Origin: Neobacillus niacini NBRC 15566 | GTDB taxonomy: Bacteria > Bacillota > Bacilli > Bacillales > Cytobacillaceae | Length of the DNA stretch: 64,000 nucleotides | NCBI RefSeq assembly: GCF_001591505.1 | Contig: NZ_BCVA01000027.1 | Coordinates: 16,001 to 80,000 of the forward strand | Direction of reading: 5' to 3' | Shown: positions 50,319 to 58,857 of the stretch, piece by piece | How positions within the stretch are numbered: position 1 is the first letter of the stretch | Layout: every line of letters starts with the position of its first letter | The notes under the pieces: generated by a model | Told to the model about the DNA's origin: nothing | Seen by the model: only the letters and a program-made list of their open reading frames with translations | Databases searched by the model: none | Made by a program: the position numbers and the translations under genes

Positions 50319-51851
50319 ATGAACAAAGCTTTTGAAAAAGCTCAGCAATTTGGTAAATCATTTATGCTTCCGATAGCGGTTTTACCGGCAGCAGGTTTGT
50401 TATTAGGAATAGGTGGAGCGCTGTCCAATCCGAATACGGTTTCAGCTTATCCATTTTTAGATATCAGCTGGTTACAGGCCATTTTTACGATCATGAGTGC
50501 AGCAGGTGTGATTGTATTTGCCAACTTGCCCATCATTTTTGCAGTCGGTGTGGCAATCGGTTTAGCCCGTTCAGATAAAGCAACAGCCGGATTAGCTGCA
50601 ATGATCGGTTACTTTGTAATGAATAGTACCATCAATGCCTTTCTTTCTTTAACCGGAGAATTAGCGAAAGATAATTTAGCAGGAGCCGGGCAAGGGATGG
50701 CCGTCGGGATTCAAACATTAGAAACCGGTGTATTTGGCGGGATTGTCGTTGGGATTGTGGCAGCAGCCTTGCATAATAAATACAATAAAATCCAGCTGCC
50801 TCAAGTCTTAGGATTCTTTGGTGGATCTCGATTCATTCCAATTGTGGTTTCGTTTGCTTCGATTTTCGTAGGAGCCATTCTTTTTGTGATTTGGCCTTAC
50901 TTCCAAGCTTTAATCAATCAGCTTGGGTCGATTGTCACAAGTACTGGGGAAATCGGAACTCTTTTTTATGGATTTATTTTACGTATGCTTGGACCGCTTG
51001 GCTTGCATCATATTTTCTATCTTCCTTTTTGGCAAACGGCTCTTGGCGGTACACTGGAGATTGGTGGTAAGTTAATCAGTGGTACGCAAAATATCTTCTT
51101 TGCTCAATTAGGCGACCCTTCGACCGAACAATATTACGAAGGGGTATCAAGATTCATGTCCGGTCGTTTTATTACAATGATGTTTGGTTTACCAGGTGCC
51201 GCATTAGCTATCTATCATTGCTCTAAAAAGAAAAATAGAAAAGTTGTTGCAGGAATTCTGTTATCAGCGGCATTAACTTCTTTCTTAACAGGAATAACAG
51301 AACCACTTGAATTTAGTTTCTTGTTCGTTGCACCGCTTCTTTATCTAGTTCATGCCATTTTCGATGGTTTTGCTTTTATGATGGCAGACATATTCAATAT
51401 TACGGTTGGACAAACCTTCTCAGGTGGATTTATTGATTTTATTTTATTTGGAGTTTTACAAGGCGCTGATAAAACAAACTGGCCATACGTTTTATTGGTT
51501 GGTATACCTTGGTTCTTCTTATACTACTTTACATTCAAATTCTTAATCAGAAAAAAGAATTTCAAAGTCATTGGCCGCGAAGACGAGGATCAGGTTACCG
51601 AACAAGTTTCAGCTACAGAACGTGCCAAAACAATTGTTGAGGGATTAGGCGGAGCGAACAATATTGATATTGTCGATTGTTGTGCTACACGACTGCGTGT
51701 CACTATAAAAGATGAATCCTTAGTGAAGGAAGATGTCATTAAACAGACCGGATCAAAAGGAATTGTGCAAAAAGGAACAGGTGTACAAATTATTTATGGA
51801 CCTCAAGTCACCATCGTGAAAAACGAAGTAGAAGAGTATTTAGGTCAATAA
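50319..51851 (+). CDS. PTS EIICB transporter (glucose/amino-sugar family)
   Basis: 510 residues. EIIC of the Glc superfamily (QQFGKSFMLPIAVLPAAGLLLGIGGALSNP; LGPLGLHHIFYLPFWQTALGG; the signature GITEPLEFSFLFVAPLLY) with about ten membrane segments, then a cytoplasmic EIIB (TIVEGLGGANNIDIVDCCATRLRVTI) in which the phospho-Cys is present. No EIIA domain, so it depends on another EIIA. Coupled 25 bases upstream of nanE, so its substrate is probably N-acetylmannosamine or a related N-acetylated amino sugar (inference). AAGGAGG precedes the ATG. Confidence 0.88.
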   Translation: MNKAFEKAQQFGKSFMLPIAVLPAAGLLLGIGGALSNPNTVSAYPFLDISWLQAIFTIMSAAGVIVFANLPIIFAVGVAIGLARSDKATAGLAAMIGYFVMNSTINAFLSLTGELAKDNLAGAGQGMAVGIQTLETGVFGGIVVGIVAAALHNKYNKIQLPQVLGFFGGSRFIPIVVSFASIFVGAILFVIWPYFQALINQLGSIVTSTGEIGTLFYGFILRMLGPLGLHHIFYLPFWQTALGGTLEIGGKLISGTQNIFFAQLGDPSTEQYYEGVSRFMSGRFITMMFGLPGAALAIYHCSKKKNRKVVAGILLSAALTSFLTGITEPLEFSFLFVAPLLYLVHAIFDGFAFMMADIFNITVGQTFSGGFIDFILFGVLQGADKTNWPYVLLVGIPWFFLYYFTFKFLIRKKNFKVIGREDEDQVTEQVSATERAKTIVEGLGGANNIDIVDCCATRLRVTIKDESLVKEDVIKQTGSKGIVQKGTGVQIIYGPQVTIVKNEVEEYLGQ

Positions 51852-51876
51852 TAATTAATAAGGACGTGTTTTTGAA

Positions 51877-52569
51877 ATGCAACAAGTTTTGGAACAGATC
51901 AAAAAAGGATTAATCGTTTCTTGTCAGGCTTTAGAAGAGGAACCATTGCACAGTTCGTTCATTATGGGACGTATGGCAGTAGCTGCAAAGGAAGGTGGCG
52001 CAGTTGGCATTCGGGCAAACTCCGTCCCTGACATTGTGGAAATAAAAAAACAAGTAGACCTTCCTCTGATTGGAATCATAAAACAAGTATACAATAACCA
52101 TCCTGTCTTTATAACGCCAACGATGAAAGAGATTGACGCCTTAGCAACGACTGGTGCCGAAATCATTGCGACAGATGCCACGAATCGAATCCGGCCAGAT
52201 GGCAGTGATTTAGAATCCTTTTATCGAGAAATACGATCAAAGTACCCTCATATTTTGCTGATGGCTGACGTCTCTTCGGTTGAAGAAGCCATTTTTGCTG
52301 ATGAGTTAGGGTTTGATATAGTAGCACCGACATTATACGGATATACAGAAGAGACAAACGGTTTGAAAATTGATGACAATGACTATGCCGTTATTAAACA
52401 GATCGTAAATGAAGTAAAAAACGCAAAGGTTATAGCAGAAGGTAATGTTTCAACACCGGAAATTGCCCGCTTCGTCCTAGACATTAATGTTCATGCGGTC
52501 GTTGTCGGCAGTGCAATTACAAGACCACAGATCATTACGAAAAAATTTGTGGATGCTCTGCAAAATTAA
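51877..52569 (+). CDS. nanE: N-acetylmannosamine-6-phosphate 2-epimerase
   Basis: 230 residues, TIM barrel. VSCQALEEEPLHSSFIMGRMAVAAKEGGAVGIRANSV, IGIIKQVYNNHPVFITPTMKEIDAL, ATDATNRIRPDG, LLMADVSSVEEAIFADELGFDIVAPTLYGYTEET and VIAEGNVSTPEIA are all NanE motifs. Converts ManNAc-6-P to GlcNAc-6-P, feeding amino-sugar catabolism. Together with the PTS it makes a minimal ManNAc-utilisation unit. No nanA lyase or nagA/nagB gene lies in the window. Confidence 0.93.
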   Translation: MQQVLEQIKKGLIVSCQALEEEPLHSSFIMGRMAVAAKEGGAVGIRANSVPDIVEIKKQVDLPLIGIIKQVYNNHPVFITPTMKEIDALATTGAEIIATDATNRIRPDGSDLESFYREIRSKYPHILLMADVSSVEEAIFADELGFDIVAPTLYGYTEETNGLKIDDNDYAVIKQIVNEVKNAKVIAEGNVSTPEIARFVLDINVHAVVVGSAITRPQIITKKFVDALQN

Positions 52570-52581
52570 GTTGTAATAAAG

Positions 52582-52614
52582 AATAATCCAGGCGGTTGCC
52601 TGGGTTATTTTTTA
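52582..52614 (+). terminator. Terminator of the EIICB-nanE operon
   Basis: AATAATCCAGGC-GGTT-GCCTGGGTTATTTTTT. Confidence 0.9.
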
Positions 52615-52890
52615 TCTTTTGGCTCTGTTATTATTCAATGTTGATTTTCGTGTAGCTATAAATTTGAGAATTAATAGGCGGAGAATTTCCTGCTAATGTT
52701 TAAGAATAAGTGTTAAAAGCAGATATTAGCGGAGTTATTCCGATTAACCGCTCTAACTAAGGCTAAATCCTTAGGTTTGGCTTATTTAGTCGGAAAAACT
52801 ACCTTTATTTATAAGGAAAAGTCAATGTTTCTCAATTTAGGCGGGAATTCTCCGTTTATGATTCAAACATAGCGAAACTCAACATGCAGT
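52615..52890 (-). mobile_element. MITE-like repeat element, copy B
   Basis: Reverse orientation relative to copy A (37757-38040). Shares its left end TTGGCTCTGTTATT with copy A and, in reverse complement, the interior blocks GCCTAAATTG, TTAATCGGAAT and AAATTCTCCGCCTAT. Its right end is more degenerate (AACTCAACAT). Non-coding; inserted between nanE and the RpiR gene. Confidence 0.72.
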
Positions 52891-53002
52891 TATAGATTAC
52901 AGTAGACTAGTTAAGAACTTTTCATAGTTTCTAATCATTTAACTAAGAATAAAATTATCCTCGTGTATTATGAACGGATGATTATCAAAAAGGAGAAAGC
53001 AT

Positions 53003-53842
53003 ATGGAATATCTCGGTGAGAATCTTCTTCATGGTATAGCCTGCTCTATGGAAAAATTCACAAGCTCTGAGGCAGAGCTTGCAGAATATATTGTCAAAAA
53101 TCCTGATGAAATTAGTCAATTATCGATAAGTCAAATTGCGAAAAAGATTCATATTTCACCGGCTACAATCACCCGTTTTTGTCAAAAGATCTCTTTTTCA
53201 GGATTTAATGAATTTAAACATGAATTAAAGCGATATATCGATTTAAGAAATAAACCTGCGGCGGCCAGTGATATCAAAGAGATTGATTATTTTTCTAAAC
53301 TCTATCAAAACCATTTGGAAATCATTGAAACGACCTTTCGAAAGATGACTTATTTTGATATCCAGCAAGCGGTTTCTCTTTTAAATAGTGCTCAGAAAGT
53401 TCATGTTTACGGTATTGGTAACTCAGGGATTGCAGCCCAAGAGTTTAAATGGAAGTTCTTTCGAATTGGAATCCAAGTTGAGTCTATAACTGATCCACAT
53501 CAAGCGGCAATGGACGCTGCATTAAGTACAGACAACAGTTTAGTAATTGGAATTTCCGTTTCGGGGAGAACAAAAGAAGTTATTGATGCGGTTAAAATCG
53601 CTAAGAAACAAGGCGCATCGATTCTTGCGATTACAAGCGATAAACGATCTGAACTTTCCAAGTTAGCAGATTTTACCCTTCTTGTCATGAGTAAAAATAA
53701 TATGCATATGGGGCAGAACATCTCTCCAACCCTCCCGCTGTTTTTGCTTTTTGACTTAATTTACACAGATCTTGTTGCAAAAGACTATATGAACCGGATT
53801 CAGACCCGGGATAAGACATTGAGGGCTTTGGAGGATATTTAA
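53003..53842 (+). CDS. RpiR/MurR-family transcriptional regulator
   Basis: 279 residues. N-terminal helix-turn-helix (LSISQIAKKIHISPATITRFCQKISFSGFNEFKHELKRYI) and C-terminal SIS sugar-phosphate-binding domain (KVHVYGIGNSGIAAQEFKWKFFRIGI; DNSLVIGISVSGRTKEVIDAVKIAKKQGASILAITSD). The phospho-sugar sensed is likely an N-acetylated amino-sugar phosphate, given nanE upstream (inference; RpiR proteins of this type regulate nan and mur genes). AAAAGGAG precedes the ATG. Confidence 0.9.
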   Translation: MEYLGENLLHGIACSMEKFTSSEAELAEYIVKNPDEISQLSISQIAKKIHISPATITRFCQKISFSGFNEFKHELKRYIDLRNKPAAASDIKEIDYFSKLYQNHLEIIETTFRKMTYFDIQQAVSLLNSAQKVHVYGIGNSGIAAQEFKWKFFRIGIQVESITDPHQAAMDAALSTDNSLVIGISVSGRTKEVIDAVKIAKKQGASILAITSDKRSELSKLADFTLLVMSKNNMHMGQNISPTLPLFLLFDLIYTDLVAKDYMNRIQTRDKTLRALEDI

Positions 53843-54196
53843 ATAATCATGCTACGTTCCGCTGGGATAGGTTATAAAGCACAATTCTTGATTTGGAAAT
53901 GTGCTTTTTCTTTGCTCTTGCTGCTTTTTCCTGTAGCGGATCCTATCAGACCCTATGTTCATTCGAATGAAGTTTACTTCTTATTCGAATTAAATCCGTT
54001 CTAGGTGACAAACCAAACATGCGGGAATATTCTCTACTGAATTCAGATTGACTCTCATATCGATTATAAATAAACCAAACCCCATTTCTTATACAACGGA
54101 AGGATGGGGTTTCTTACTCTCTTTTGTGTATCATTAGATATTTTTTATATTAAAGGGAAATCTAATCCTTAGTGATGTACCAAAGGAGGGAATTTA
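53843..54196. other. Intergenic region with two hairpins
   Basis: Contains the terminator of the RpiR gene (AAAGCACA ... TGTGCTTT, 53876-53909, with T run) and a second inverted repeat AAACCCCAT ... ATGGGGTTT (54077-54112) without a T run. No gene or clear promoter. Confidence 0.6.
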
Positions 54197-55198
54197 GTGG
54201 ATCATAACGTTGAACTTACATCAGCAGAAATAGCAAATCTATGGACTCAATATATGAATGATTCGTTATCCATTTGCATTCTTACTCATTCAATCGAAAA
54301 GGCAAAAGACCAGGATATTAAAGAAGTACAGGAATTTGCCCTTAGTCTTGCAGAATACCATATCAAAAAAATCACGGAATTTTTCAATCAACAGAAGTTT
54401 CCTATTCCAAAGGGATTTTCAATAGAAGAAGATGTGAATCTTAATGCCCCTCCCTTATTTACGGATGCGTTTATGATAGACTACTTGCATATTATGACCT
54501 TACTTGGATTAACAGGGTACGCTGGTGCGATAGCAACCTCATGTAGAGAAGACCAAATAGATTATTTTATCAAATGCAACATCGAAACAATGGAATTACA
54601 TAAAAGAATCATTAATGTAATGCTAAACAAAGGTCTATATAGTAGGCCATCTCGAATTAATACACCAAGTCAAGTTGAATTTGTTGATAATCAACGTTAT
54701 TTAACAGGTTGGTTTGGAAAGAAAAGACCTTTAAACGCTGTAGAAATTAGCGGTATGAGTTTTAACATGAAAAAGGATGTTGCTAAAACTGTATTAGAAT
54801 TGGGTTTTGGACAAGTATGTCAAACAAAAGAAATTCAAAAGTATTTCGAAAGAGGAAAAAATATATGCAAAAACCATTTTAATACTTTTAGCAATATGTT
54901 AACCAAGGAAGAATTGTCTTCCCCAAAATCATGGTCCTCTGAGGTAACGAATTCCACCGTTTCTCCATATTCAGAAAAATTAATGTTATTTCATATTGTC
55001 ACCTTAGTTTCATCTGCGATTGGCTATTATGGTGCTGGTTTATCAGTGACTCAAAGAAGAGACTTAGCTTTAGAGTACACAAAGTTTATGACCGAAGTTG
55101 CGTTGTATGCAGAAGATGGGGCACAACTATTAATAAAGTACGGCTGGCTGGAACAACCACCATTAGCGTCTGACCGAGAGAAATTAGCAAAGGGATAG
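54197..55198 (+). CDS. DUF3231 family protein (two domains)
   Basis: 333 residues made of two DUF3231 units: TSAEIANLWTQYMNDSLSICILTHSIEKAKDQDIKEVQEFALSLAEYHIKKITEFFNQQKFPIPKGF and, from about 170, LNAVEISGMSFNMKKDVAKTVLELGFGQVCQTKEIQKYFERG. The C-terminus (LLIKYGWLEQPPLASDREKLAKG) is shared with the next gene. Predicted helical bundles; function unknown, often spore-forming Firmicutes. GTG start with AAAGGAGGG upstream. Confidence 0.83.
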   Translation: MDHNVELTSAEIANLWTQYMNDSLSICILTHSIEKAKDQDIKEVQEFALSLAEYHIKKITEFFNQQKFPIPKGFSIEEDVNLNAPPLFTDAFMIDYLHIMTLLGLTGYAGAIATSCREDQIDYFIKCNIETMELHKRIINVMLNKGLYSRPSRINTPSQVEFVDNQRYLTGWFGKKRPLNAVEISGMSFNMKKDVAKTVLELGFGQVCQTKEIQKYFERGKNICKNHFNTFSNMLTKEELSSPKSWSSEVTNSTVSPYSEKLMLFHIVTLVSSAIGYYGAGLSVTQRRDLALEYTKFMTEVALYAEDGAQLLIKYGWLEQPPLASDREKLAKG

Positions 55199-55239
55199 GA
55201 CGGTGGCGAATACCGCAGCAAACGAGTAGAAATCAATTT

Positions 55240-55270
55240 GGGGCCCTGAAGAATCTTCAGGGCCCTTAAA
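55240..55270. terminator. Palindromic hairpin between the two DUF3231 genes
   Basis: GGGCCCTGAAGA / TCTTCAGGGCCC, essentially perfect; only a short T/A tail. Lies between convergent genes. Confidence 0.75.
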
Positions 55271-55344
55271 ATTACTTACAGGTGGGGGATGGATTTTTTC
55301 CTGTTACTACTATGCATGCATGTTTTGGACATTTAAATAAATAG

Positions 55345-56382
55345 TTATTTTGAAGCCAAATTCTTTCTCTCTGCTGCGTATGGAGGTTTTTCCATCCAGC
55401 CATTTTCAATCAGGAGTTTAGCTGCCTGTTCACAAAATAAAGAGATTTTTGCAAACGACCTAGAATAAACTAGCCCAACATCATGTCTTCCATTTACAGC
55501 AACTGAATTTCCATATGCCCTTAACTTCATGGAAAACATATCTGCCTTATGAAATAACATGATTTTATCAGAAAAAGGAGAAACCGTTGAGTTTGTTACT
55601 AAATGGTCTAAAAGAGGTGGAGAAGGTAAATTTTCATCGTGTAGTTTTTGCATGTAACGTTCTACATTGGTTTTTGTTAGATCTCTCCCTTTTTCAAACA
55701 ATTTCCGAACCTGTTCGTTTTTTGCGACTTGGGCAAAAGCCATAATCAATGCTTTACTGGTTACATTGTTCTCAATATTATCGTAAAAATGGGTAATTTC
55801 CAAGGCATGTAACGGTCGTACATGCCCGAAGAAACCATTTAAAAAATCTTTATGGATAAATTCAACTTGATCTGGAACCGGAATAAGAGGTGGTTTTATG
55901 ATAAGCCCCTTATGCATTAAAATTGCTTTGATTTGGTCCATTAAATCCATAGTGGACTCCAAACAATATCTAAAAAAATCTCTTACATCTTTTCTGTAAA
56001 CAAGTGGGTACCCTACGTTATAAATACTCATTCCAGCTTTTGCAACATATTTTAAGTAATGGACATAGAACTGATCTTCGAATAAACGAGGTACTCCTGG
56101 GTTTACATCTTCCTCTTCACTAAATCCTTTAGGAATAGGGAAATTTTCTTTATTAAAGATTTCTTCCGTTGTCTTCATAAAATCTATGCTTAAATGATAT
56201 GCATTTTCTACTAAAGTTTTAATATCCTCATCCTCGACGTGTTGTAGATAATAAGATAAAATGCATTTTGCCATACTGTTTCCCATATAGGTTGCCCAAA
56301 GTTTTGCTATTTCTGCCGACGTTAATTTTTCCGTAGTTTCTGTATTTTGTGAACTTAGATTAATCGGTTTAAGTACTATCAT
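55345..56382 (-). CDS. DUF3231 family protein (two domains)
   Basis: 345 residues, paralogue of the convergent gene at 54197. LTSAEIAKLWATYMGNSMAKCILSYYLQHVEDEDIKTLVENAYHLSIDFMKTTEEIFNKENFPIPKGFSEEEDVNPGVPRLF and a second unit from about 175 (LHALEITHFYDNIENNVTSKALIMAFAQVAKNEQVRKLFEKG). Ends LLIENGWMEKPPYAAERKNLASK. AAGGGG precedes the ATG. The tail-to-tail pair looks like an inverted duplication followed by divergence. Confidence 0.83.
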   Translation of the reverse strand: MIVLKPINLSSQNTETTEKLTSAEIAKLWATYMGNSMAKCILSYYLQHVEDEDIKTLVENAYHLSIDFMKTTEEIFNKENFPIPKGFSEEEDVNPGVPRLFEDQFYVHYLKYVAKAGMSIYNVGYPLVYRKDVRDFFRYCLESTMDLMDQIKAILMHKGLIIKPPLIPVPDQVEFIHKDFLNGFFGHVRPLHALEITHFYDNIENNVTSKALIMAFAQVAKNEQVRKLFEKGRDLTKTNVERYMQKLHDENLPSPPLLDHLVTNSTVSPFSDKIMLFHKADMFSMKLRAYGNSVAVNGRHDVGLVYSRSFAKISLFCEQAAKLLIENGWMEKPPYAAERKNLASK

Positions 56383-56554
56383 ATTAACCCCTTGTATTGG
56401 TTTTTTCGATAGTATTTAACTTAATGGGAAATGCTATACAGACCCCCACCATTTAATTGTTCCAGTACCAAATATAGACAGAATTCTGAAGGGGCCATTT
56501 TTAATCAAAATTTTCACTTGCAGTATAGAAGCACTTCTTAAAATAGAGTGGAGT

Positions 56555-56755
56555 TTACTCTTTTTCGGAAATAAACCATCCCTCAGGTTTTTTCTCTATA
56601 TGAAAAACGTCTTCATCGAATTTTTTTCTTAGTTCTTTATATTCCTCATTTTCAATTTTAACCTGTGCTACTCTAATTTGTTTCAATGTTATTTCTGGTT
56701 TCTTCATTTCAAAAACCAGATCGTTTAGAATAAAAAAAGTCTTACGACGTTTCAT
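56555..56755 (-). CDS. Small charged protein of unknown function (66 aa)
   Basis: 66 residues (MKRRKTFFILNDLVFEMKKP ... WFISEKE), rich in Lys and Glu, predicted mainly helical with no membrane segment or Cys. The ATG at 56755 has AAGGAAG eight bases upstream; a GTG nine bases earlier is a possible alternative. I do not recognise the family. It is preceded by an amidohydrolase gene 78 bases further downstream of its own stop in the opposite neighbour direction; no operon is evident. Confidence 0.6.
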   Translation of the reverse strand: MKRRKTFFILNDLVFEMKKPEITLKQIRVAQVKIENEEYKELRKKFDEDVFHIEKKPEGWFISEKE

Positions 56756-56832
56756 ACTCTCCACTTCCTTCCTTTTACATCTCTTCTAATGGATGGCTTT
56801 TCATTTTGAGAAGTTGAGATTGAGTTTTGAGT

Positions 56833-57693
56833 TTAATCAATCAATCCTATAAAGCTTTTTCCAAAGATATATTCCTTTTGATTATCAGAAATTTGAAGTG
56901 ATTCAATCCAAGCTTTTTTTGAAGAATAATCAAAATCATCATTAAATTTTTTCATTCCATATGGGCCGTCGCAGCCAAACAAAACTTTTCGATATCCTAA
57001 AGATTCCACTGCCTTCATTACAATTGATGCATTCAGATAATCGCTTGATGTATCGACAAATACATTGGGTTTATCCTTAATATAATCCCATAGTTTTTTC
57101 CAAAAAGGGAGTCCAGCATGAGCATAAATTAATTTAAGATTAGGGTACTTTTCAGGTAAATATTTATATGAGTCTCGTTCTGATGATAAATGAATAATCA
57201 TAGGTATGCCCTTTGATTCACACATAGCGGCAACGGTATCAAGTGCATTAATACTATATTCATGCATGAACGGATGAGCTTTCACCCCAATAAAACCCGG
57301 TTTAGTAAGATATGACTCTACTTCTTCCAATGATTGAGAAATCATCGGGTTTATTGCTGCCCATCCTAGAAACCGGTCTGGAAATCTATTAATGGCAGCG
57401 GCAACAACATCATTCCTCGGCATGGTAAAAATCTTATATGAGTGGCCATAAAGTTTGAAAAAGCCATCCTTCACTAGCCCATCGTAAATTTCGAGTCCAA
57501 TTTGAGGTGCATGAAGTATTAGAAAACGGAAAAACCTTTGTAAATTTTGTTGATAAGTGCTTTCCACTTCAAACATTGTTTCGTTCATGGGAGCAATGAG
57601 CGCTGTTTTCGATACATCATTCTCATCCATACCCTCTATCATTTTTTCTAGAGTCAACATTGTTTCATCCACATGAAAATGGCAATCAACAAT
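56833..57693 (-). CDS. Amidohydrolase family protein (Amidohydro_2 type)
   Basis: About 286 residues, TIM-barrel metal-dependent hydrolase. MIVDCHFHVDETM carries the HxH-like metal site, GVKAHPFMHEYSI, MIIHLSSERDSYKYLPEKYPNLKLIYAHAGLPFWK and KVLFGCDGPYGMKKF supply the later His and Asp ligands. Relatives include decarboxylases and uronate/lactone hydrolases. Substrate unknown. The ATG at 57693 follows AAGGGG; the longer frame to 57738 has no ribosome site. Confidence 0.82.
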   Translation of the reverse strand: MVDCHFHVDETMLTLEKMIEGMDENDVSKTALIAPMNETMFEVESTYQQNLQRFFRFLILHAPQIGLEIYDGLVKDGFFKLYGHSYKIFTMPRNDVVAAAINRFPDRFLGWAAINPMISQSLEEVESYLTKPGFIGVKAHPFMHEYSINALDTVAAMCESKGIPMIIHLSSERDSYKYLPEKYPNLKLIYAHAGLPFWKKLWDYIKDKPNVFVDTSSDYLNASIVMKAVESLGYRKVLFGCDGPYGMKKFNDDFDYSSKKAWIESLQISDNQKEYIFGKSFIGLID

Positions 57694-57984
57694 CATACGT
57701 CCATCCCCTTGAAAATACAATTCTTTTTCTGTTATCAAACGACTTAGCTGTATCTAGCATTGCTTATTACCTTGTTACATACATATTCTGTTCAGGTCTG
57801 GAATATCCTTCATTTGAGCACAGGACTAAACTCTCTTTATTACCAATTTTTATAGGAAGTAAAAAGTGACGTAAAACAATAAAGAACCCTAAAAAAGTTA
57901 GAGTTCTTAATGGGGCGATTTTGTTTAGGATAAGTTTGTACATCCTCTAGGATCCCTTTCTAGTAAAAATCACACTTAGGCTAA

Positions 57985-58287
57985 TTACAATTGAATTGTA
58001 TTATCAACTGATTGGATAGTGCTAATTTCCTTTGATAATGCGTCCCTCATTTTTTCTCCACATTTCTCACTACAAATAGGAAAAATACCATCGATTCCTT
58101 GTTTATCTGCTTCAGAGCCTTTACCAGGGACTAACATTGGTACACTTGTGTTCCTTGACTCAAGATGTATATGTACAATTCTTCCTGATGAATCCGTAAT
58201 CTTCTATCCTTCAACAAACTTTACGTTTTGCCCATAAATTGGTTTTCCGCTCTTAAACTTTTTCATACACCATGAACATTTCAGCAT
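57985..58287 (-). pseudogene. Four-Cys zinc-motif protein gene interrupted by one TAG
   Basis: From the ATG at 58287 (AAGGGTGATAAT upstream) the frame reads MLKCSWCMKKFKSGKPIYGQ up to a TAG codon at 58204-58206 (codon 28), then continues without further stops (KITDSSGRIVHIHLESRN ... GIFPICSEKCGEK) to a TAA at 57985. A CxxC at residues 4-7 and a CxxxC near residue 77 look like a zinc site. Everything but the one codon is intact: a recent nonsense mutation, or read-through. Confidence 0.7.
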
Positions 58288-58428
58288 ATTATCACCCTTA
58301 TTTATCTTTGTAATAATAGGAATTTTATCATTGAAAACTAAATTGTTTAAACACTTTATGCTTTTACAAACAGGGCTGTTTGAAAAATGATATTATTATG
58401 ATTATAACTATAATATAAGGAGACTATC

Positions 58429-58827
58429 ATGAAAAAACTTGTAAAAGTAGTAGCTGCTGTTATTGAAAATGAAAATAACGAAATATTATGCGCGTTAAGA
58501 TCTCCAGAAATGTCGATCCCCAATATGTGGGAGTTTCCTGGTGGGAAAGTGGAAGCAAATGAGGATATTTATTCGGCACTAGTGAGAGAAATAGATGAAG
58601 AATTAGAATGTAAGATTGAAACAACAAAAGAAATCTTTAACGACAACACCCATGAATATGAAACATTTATAATAAATTTGATTTCGATTAAATGTAAAGT
58701 TGTTGAAGGTACGCCAACTCCGAGTGAACATTCCAAGTTAATCTGGTTAAAAAGAGAGAATCTAGATTCACTCAAGTGGGCACCAGCTGATATTCCCGCT
58801 GTTGAGCAGTTAATTCAAGAAAAGTAG
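58429..58827 (+). CDS. NUDIX hydrolase (MutT/8-oxo-dGTP diphosphatase-like)
   Basis: 132 residues. VVAAVIENENNEILCALRSPEMSIPNMWEFPGGKVEANEDIYSALVREIDEELECKI contains a complete Nudix box (about residues 38-60) and the WEFPGGK of MutT/CTP-pyrophosphohydrolase types. Expected to clear oxidised or modified nucleotides. AAGGAG precedes the ATG. It converges on the PLD-helicase gene, 18 bases away across a shared terminator. Confidence 0.88.
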   Translation: MKKLVKVVAAVIENENNEILCALRSPEMSIPNMWEFPGGKVEANEDIYSALVREIDEELECKIETTKEIFNDNTHEYETFIINLISIKCKVVEGTPTPSEHSKLIWLKRENLDSLKWAPADIPAVEQLIQEK

Positions 58828-58857
58828 TCTTCTCAGATGAGAAGACTACACTTTTTC
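58822..58857. terminator. Bidirectional terminator between NUDIX and PLD-helicase genes
   Basis: GTAGTCTTCTCA-GA-TGAGAAGACTAC perfect stem with A- and T-rich flanks. Confidence 0.9.

Noticed and set aside
58019..58237. 72-codon plus-strand frame
   Set aside because: Shadow of the TAG-interrupted zinc-protein gene on the other strand.
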